Below, piece by piece: positions 6,841 to 11,339 of a DNA stretch of 11,339 nucleotides. Made by a program: the position numbers and the translations under genes. Below the pieces are notes generated by a model that ran no database searches, was not told the DNA's origin, and saw only the letters and a program-made list of their open reading frames with translations. This DNA comes from Saccoglossus kowalevskii (Eukaryota > Hemichordata > Enteropneusta > Harrimaniidae): NCBI RefSeq assembly GCF_000003605.2, contig NW_003137822.1, forward strand, positions 210,305 to 221,643. Direction: 5' to 3'. Position 1 is the stretch's first letter. Each line of letters starts with the position of its first letter.

Positions 6841-7619
6841 ATGGATTTTATCAACGATAGTAAAAAAGCTATACATGTAGTGTCAGGTTATCTACAGTTC
6901 TTTAATTCTTAACAGAATTGCAACTTCACTAATAATGCTACCCAGTGGAGGGAACGCATGACGATTCATATCATCTGGATTACGCATAGCTTCTCTACGA
7001 TTTACGCTCCGTATATTTTAAGCAAAGCTTGGACCCCCCAATACATTTTGCTGGAGTCGCCAGTGATGCTACCCATGATTTCCACCCAAATTTTCACATG
7101 TATATGTATCCTTTTCACCATTAAACTTTTACACCAAAATTTGTCTGTACTTTTTTCTTATATTCTTCAAATATTTCTGAATATGAACCCTAAATTTTGG
7201 AGCAAACAGAATTTTTTTTAGTAATTTTTATTTTTTTTACTCAAAAAATTCGGCTATTTTTGTCCCAATTTTCTGAAGAAAAGTTCAGATTATAATCTAT
7301 TTTATTTTTTTGTGATTATCTACTGGTACTATGACACATACACCACTACGGAAACGCACTCTGTTTTTGATTGGTTATAGATTTAAAAGTATTTTGTCAC
7401 AAGAGTATAACAGTCATTGAAAATGACACAGTCCGTTAAATTTTTGTTCTCTTTGTGCTTGTCATATTAAAGTGGACGGGTTGTCGCTAGTGTGTCCTTG
7501 AAACTTGAGTCCCAAGTAGCGTATATTACAGATTGTTTATTTGCAGCAAATTCGAACACGTGTTGTGTGACGACCCCACCTGTTTAAGACATAGCAAAGA
7601 AAAACGTAGATCCCAAGTG
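6841..7619 (-). other. Probable 5' intron or upstream region of the zinc-finger gene
   Basis: This lies upstream of the acceptor on the gene's strand. No convincing donor site or first exon could be placed. It contains a CpG-rich block at 6935-7075 bounded by two copies of ATGCTACCCA. It also holds inverted CCAAAATTT (7134-7142) and AAATTTTGG (7192-7200), a perfect 12 bp palindrome AGATTATAATCT (7287-7298), and the AT-rich hairpin listed separately. A plus-strand open frame at 6958-7221 has no recognisable domain and is not called. Confidence 0.4.
7209..7251. repeat. AT-rich inverted repeat
   Basis: GAATTTTTTTTAGTAA at the left pairs with TTTACTCAAAAAATTC at the right, around a T-rich centre. 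It is imperfect, and such stems arise easily from poly-A and poly-T runs. Confidence 0.5.
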
Positions 7620-8309
7620 AAAGCAGGTCCAAGTTATCACATTTTAAACAAACAAGATGGCCACCGGTCAGCCATATTTGATCAAATTGCGAATTGAATT
7701 GACATGTACATGTATCCATTTATGACATACTAAATATATATGAAAATGATACATGGGTGACAGGTATATAGTAATATGGCAACAAATAAAAACAGCCATT
7801 ATTCAGGCATCTTTGATCTGATTACGAAACAAAGTGACATGTATGTGCCAAATACAAGTGAAAATGGTACATAAATGGCCAAAAATTCAGATGGCTGTCA
7901 ATCAGCCATACTTGATCCGATTTTGAAACAAATTGACATGGACATGTATCCTAACATGAAATAAGGTACAAAATGTATGTGCCAAATTTGAATAAAAACT
8001 GAAAAAGCATGTCCCAAGATACCACATTTAAAAAAACAACAAGATGCCTGCCAGTTGGCCATCTTTGATCCAATTGCGAAAGAAATTGTCATGAACATGT
8101 ATCCTAACATGTATAATCTATGTACCAAGTTTGAATGAAAACTGACAAAGCATGTCCAAAATACAACATTTTCAAAAACAAGATGGCTGCCAGTCGGCCA
8201 TTTTGAATCGAATCGTTAAACCTCTGCATGTGCATATGTCCCACATAAAGTACTAGGCACATACAAATAATGAACAGAATTGGTCCAAAGGATTCTGAAA
8301 TATGACTCC

Positions 8310-8340
8310 GGACGGACGCACGGACAGACAGACAGACGCA
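8310..8340. repeat. GGAC/GACA tetranucleotide microrepeat
   Basis: GGACGGACGCACGGAC is followed by three GACA-type repeats and GACGCA. It is GC-rich in an AT-rich setting and sits at the right end of the composite repeat. On the opposite strand it reads as Ser-Val-Arg-like codons in an open frame, an artefact of the repeat. Confidence 0.85.
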
Positions 8341-8350
8341 TGGAGACCGA

Positions 8351-8384
8351 ATTATAACACACACTATAACACACTATAACTATA
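8351..8384. repeat. Short tandem repeat ACACTATAAC, two exact and two partial copies
   Basis: Two exact copies lie at 8361-8380. They are flanked by ATTATAACAC on the left and TATA on the right. The repeat forms the outer boundary of the composite repeat. Confidence 0.8.
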
Positions 8385-8386
8385 AG

Positions 8387-10540
8387 AATTGTCATCCAAG
8401 TAATAAACATGGTCAGTGAAATAGCCTCTGAAAATCTCTGAAAAGTTAGTGAGGACTACTCTATTAAAAAACGTCATTCTGCTAATGTTTAGTCTGCATA
8501 TTTTTTAGCTATAATTAACATCACTGTAATATTTTACAGGAGAATGTATCAAATACGATTGAAATTTCATAATTTCATTTCAAGAATGTATCAGAAGAAA
8601 CATAATGAGGACATAAATTTGTTGTTTGTGGTAAAATGCTGTTCAAATATCTGTGATGTTTTGGTAGGTCCTGGAGCTAGGAACTTTATTGGTTCTGGAG
8701 CTTATTTACATCATTTTTACACTGCATAGACGACGTGCATTTATTGAATTATTAGAAATGCAAATAAAAAAGTTGGTGTGCCATGACCAGAAACATGAAT
8801 TTTTTGCCTTGGTATGTGCCGGTCATTTTTGTTGATGATAGTACACTAAGCAATCATCTAATTTTATTATTTTGATGATATGAATGATTTAGTTTTATGT
8901 TGGCAGGGAAACTATGAGTTTTATTGTTATTCCACATGTTTATGTGGCTTTAATTCAATAATTGAAATTAATAATGTTCTTTTAGAGTCACTGAGACACC
9001 TTGTGTGATTGAAGATATTGTCCTGCATTTTATAATTACCAGCAAAAGAATTATTTTTTAAATCAATTCCTACAACCTAGTTTTCTTTAATGAATCTTCA
9101 ATAATGTGTTTTTTCCTTACAAAAAAATGTGATTAATAATGCATCTCACCGATGTACATGTAGAATAAATTATTCCAAAAGAATGAATCTGATCAGTGCT
9201 GTCTGTTAACTTGCATGTACCATAGTTCTACATGCAGTAGGCTGTAGCTTTACTGAGCACTAATTTGAATTAGGCCATGACTTGTCAGTAGAAGCAAAGA
9301 AAGCCTTGCAGATGTATACCACATTTGAGTTTAGACATTCCAGGACAAAGCTTATCTTAGTTATACATGTAATAAATTTCCCTTGATGCAAACTAACTCT
9401 GTATAGTAATCTGCTATTTCTCACTGTTGCATTTTTTCAGGAGGGCCATATCGCTGCATTTTGAGCGATCATACCACTTTGTGTGTTAACAGTTTTATTT
9501 TCGTGTTCAGGGGTGCCGAAACGTATCAGAGTAAACTGGTTATCGGTAAAAACTGAGGTGTGTTATTTTTGTCAAGTTTGACTCGACGTGTTATATGCAT
9601 TGTTCATAACTATAGTCTACAGATTAGCTAAATTCTCCTGTAAATGTCATTTTTGAATTTCGGTGTGGTCATGGAGGTAATAAGAATTACCTATGTTTCG
9701 CAATAGTTGATCGGAATATGAATAGATCTTGTGTTATTTTGTGATAATCTTGTTGCTCCACAATGTTTACTCAGTACAATAAATGATAACCTAAACAAAT
9801 GTTGCACGCATTACATTGTACTTCAAAAGAAAATGCCGCGTTGCCAGTCTGTTGTATTACTAGTCTGAGTACAAACTATCTCTCTACATGTAAGTATTTA
9901 TATACTCGTATTCTCTATAGTTGAGTATTTTGCTGGGTTATTTTTTTCAAATAACAATTCTGTATCATTCCGAAATGAAAAAAAGAATTCTCTGAATGAA
10001 CCCGAGATCATATTACAATTAACTCGTAGAATAAAAATGTTTTTGCTTATAAAGGAGGCGAAACAATTAGAGATATCAAAATGTGTCACACATTTTTAGT
10101 GTTTTTCTTTAATTATTTCACTGAGAGTCACTTTTTCAATTTATGTGTTTATCTAGAAACTTTTATGATGTTAATTGTGTGGTTATTTCATATAAATATG
10201 TCTGTGGTAGTTAAGAACATGCAACTTCAGTATGAACTATGCGCAAAAAAGAAACACCTACAGCTGAAACGGCCAGCTTTAAATAAAGCAGTTACCAAAA
10301 GGACCAGCAATCTGTTACCAGATGACAGCATGTATTTAAGAGGATTACCAAAATGTTCTTTTTATAGTCAGAATGGGGTTTTAAACCGATTTGAAAATAC
10401 ACAATTTGTAGCTTTCTGGCACACAGCAACTTGTGATTTACAATGAATATTTAGAGTTTACATCAACTATGAACTAGGACAAAAAACACACCACACGATT
10501 TCAGCTGTTGCCATGGTAGTACATGAACGTGAAGCTAACA
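8387..10540. other. Non-coding or unrecognised AT-rich stretch
   Basis: No gene can be supported. Acceptor-like sites occur on the plus strand at 8537-8539 (ATTTTACAG) and near 9440 (GCATTTTTTCAG). The open frames at 8544-8729 and 10081-10446 show no known domain, and their composition matches AT-rich background. The frame at 10081-10446 starts with a hydrophobic run (residues 4-45), but I would not call it a gene. TACATGTA palindromes recur (for example near 9156, 9364 and 9885). Nothing else stands out. Confidence 0.45.
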
Positions 10541-10567
10541 CCGGTTTATGACTAAAACCGGGCCCGG
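10541..10567. repeat. GC-rich inverted repeat and palindrome
   Basis: CCGGTTT (10541-10547) is complementary to AAACCGG (10555-10561). That arm overlaps a perfect 10 bp palindrome, CCGGGCCCGG (10558-10567). Both halves resemble the AACCGGTT-type site of Grainyhead/CP2 factors, which is only a motif resemblance. Confidence 0.6.
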
Positions 10568-11339
10568 TATACAAAGTTCGCAAAAAACATTCAGACTTTA
10601 GAAGTCACTTCACTATATTACTAGCACATATTCTGCTGTTATAATTATTATTTCCCAGCATTTTGTGGTTGTATTTTCTATATTCTTTGATTGAACGCAG
10701 CATTTACCGGTACAGTTCATGCAAAGTTGTGTTGGAATTACGTTGATACTGTATGACACTGTATGATGATGGTTCTATTAGTTCCAATATGTAGGATTTT
10801 CACGTTAGTATATTCCAACTTCCAAAGATCACATTACCAGTTGTTAAATTTTTAAAATTGCTATCATCCTGCAGCTTTATTGAGGTTTGGAACTGTTATG
10901 TGATATATTTATTAGCATGCAATTTTATAAATTGCATATTTACGAAACATTACTGTAATTTAGAACAGCCGCACATGCAGCTTTGTTGGAAAATCATTCG
11001 TAAGTGTAAGTAAATGAAATTTTAACAAATAATCAAATAGAAATCCAAAACATTCAGAATTGCTGGAAAAATCATTGAAATTTGATGTTTAGTGCATAGT
11101 ACCTATAATTCACAAAGTCCAGCCAATCAACTATTTCACATCATATTCCCAAGACCCCAATAAATCTTAACACATGATATCAGAGAGCAATTTTAAATCT
11201 TAAAACTATTTAAACTGAAATGAGATCTACTATTGACACAACAAACCCATTCCCTTAATTTCTATAAATATTTATAAATTTGAATGGCAGTTGAATCCAA
11301 CCAACCAATCAACAAGCGTAGTTTAGTAATGATGTCATT
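10568..11339. other. AT-rich non-coding stretch to the right edge
   Basis: I see no open frame, RNA gene or clear repeat. The last bases contain short CCAACCAACCAATCAA-type runs only. Confidence 0.5.

Larger units (their letters stand above)
7620..8386. repeat. Composite interspersed repeat with about five degenerate units of roughly 140 bp
   Basis: Units share a block CAAGATGG(C)..CC followed by GGCCAT, TTGATC, AATTGCGAAA, ATTGACATG.ACATGTATCC, and a late AAGTTTGAATGAAAACTGA.AAAGCATGTCC. AAGATG cores are at 7654, 8041 and 8180, with a related AGATGGCTG at 7889 and a decayed unit near 7790. Spacing of the better copies is 151 and 139. The right end finishes in simple repeats. This layout is typical of an old dispersed element in marine invertebrate genomes. 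That class assignment is my inference. Open frames crossing it are repeat artefacts. Confidence 0.75.

Noticed and set aside
6958-7221. 87-codon open frame on the plus strand, rich in Ile, Leu and Phe
   Set aside because: It runs through AT-rich DNA with no family resemblance. The hydrophobicity follows from base composition.
7898-8410. Overlapping minus-strand open frames with Ser-Val-Arg-rich stretches
   Set aside because: They fall inside the composite repeat and its GGAC/GACA tail, and simple-repeat translation explains them.
8544-8729. 61-codon open frame after an acceptor-like ATTTTACAG
   Set aside because: The acceptor is weak, no domain is seen, and no donor site or matching exon was found.
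10081-10446. 121-codon open frame on the plus strand
   Set aside because: It has an AT-driven hydrophobic start and no known domain, and its length is possible by chance in 11 kb of AT-rich DNA. Transcript evidence or a homologue would change this.

Overview
The window looks like AT-rich, intron-bearing nuclear DNA of a metazoan. There is no bacterial operon structure, ribosome binding site, tRNA or rRNA. The only convincing gene encodes a C2H2 zinc-finger transcription factor with the paired C-terminal fingers typical of the Ikaros/Pegasus/Hunchback group. That gene, with several minisatellites and old interspersed repeats, suggests a marine invertebrate. A deuterostome such as a hemichordate or echinoderm, or a lophotrochozoan, would fit, but the species cannot be fixed from the sequence alone.

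Layout. Positions 1-411 hold a 42-43 bp minisatellite that runs off the left edge. Positions 762-1212 hold a diverged tandem repeat of about 135 bp whose units carry an octamer-like ATGCAAAT and a TAATTA core. Positions 1223-2300 contain several palindromic structures, including a 136 bp MITE-like element flanked by TA (2050-2189) and a nested multi-hairpin segment (2221-2300). Positions 2301-3582 are mostly featureless, apart from one good splice-acceptor-like site near 2781. Positions 3583-4256 hold a second minisatellite (49 bp units) that changes into a longer, decayed unit type at its right end.

The zinc-finger gene lies on the minus strand. Its coding region (6778 down to 5204) is one uninterrupted exon of 524 codons. 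A strong 3' splice acceptor sits 36 bases upstream of the ATG, so at least one upstream, probably non-coding, exon lies at higher coordinates. A candidate polyadenylation signal is at 4879-4884. Upstream of the gene, a small CpG-rich block (6935-7075) stands out from its surroundings.

Positions 7620-8386 are a composite interspersed repeat of about five degenerate units of roughly 140 bp, ending in GGAC/GACA and ACACTATAAC microrepeats. From 8387 to the right edge I see no supportable gene. One GC-rich inverted repeat at 10541-10567 is notable.

No multi-gene system is visible. The noteworthy material is a divergent Ikaros-type gene with single-exon coding architecture and altered predicted DNA-contact residues, set among repeats that recurrently carry transcription-factor-like motifs.
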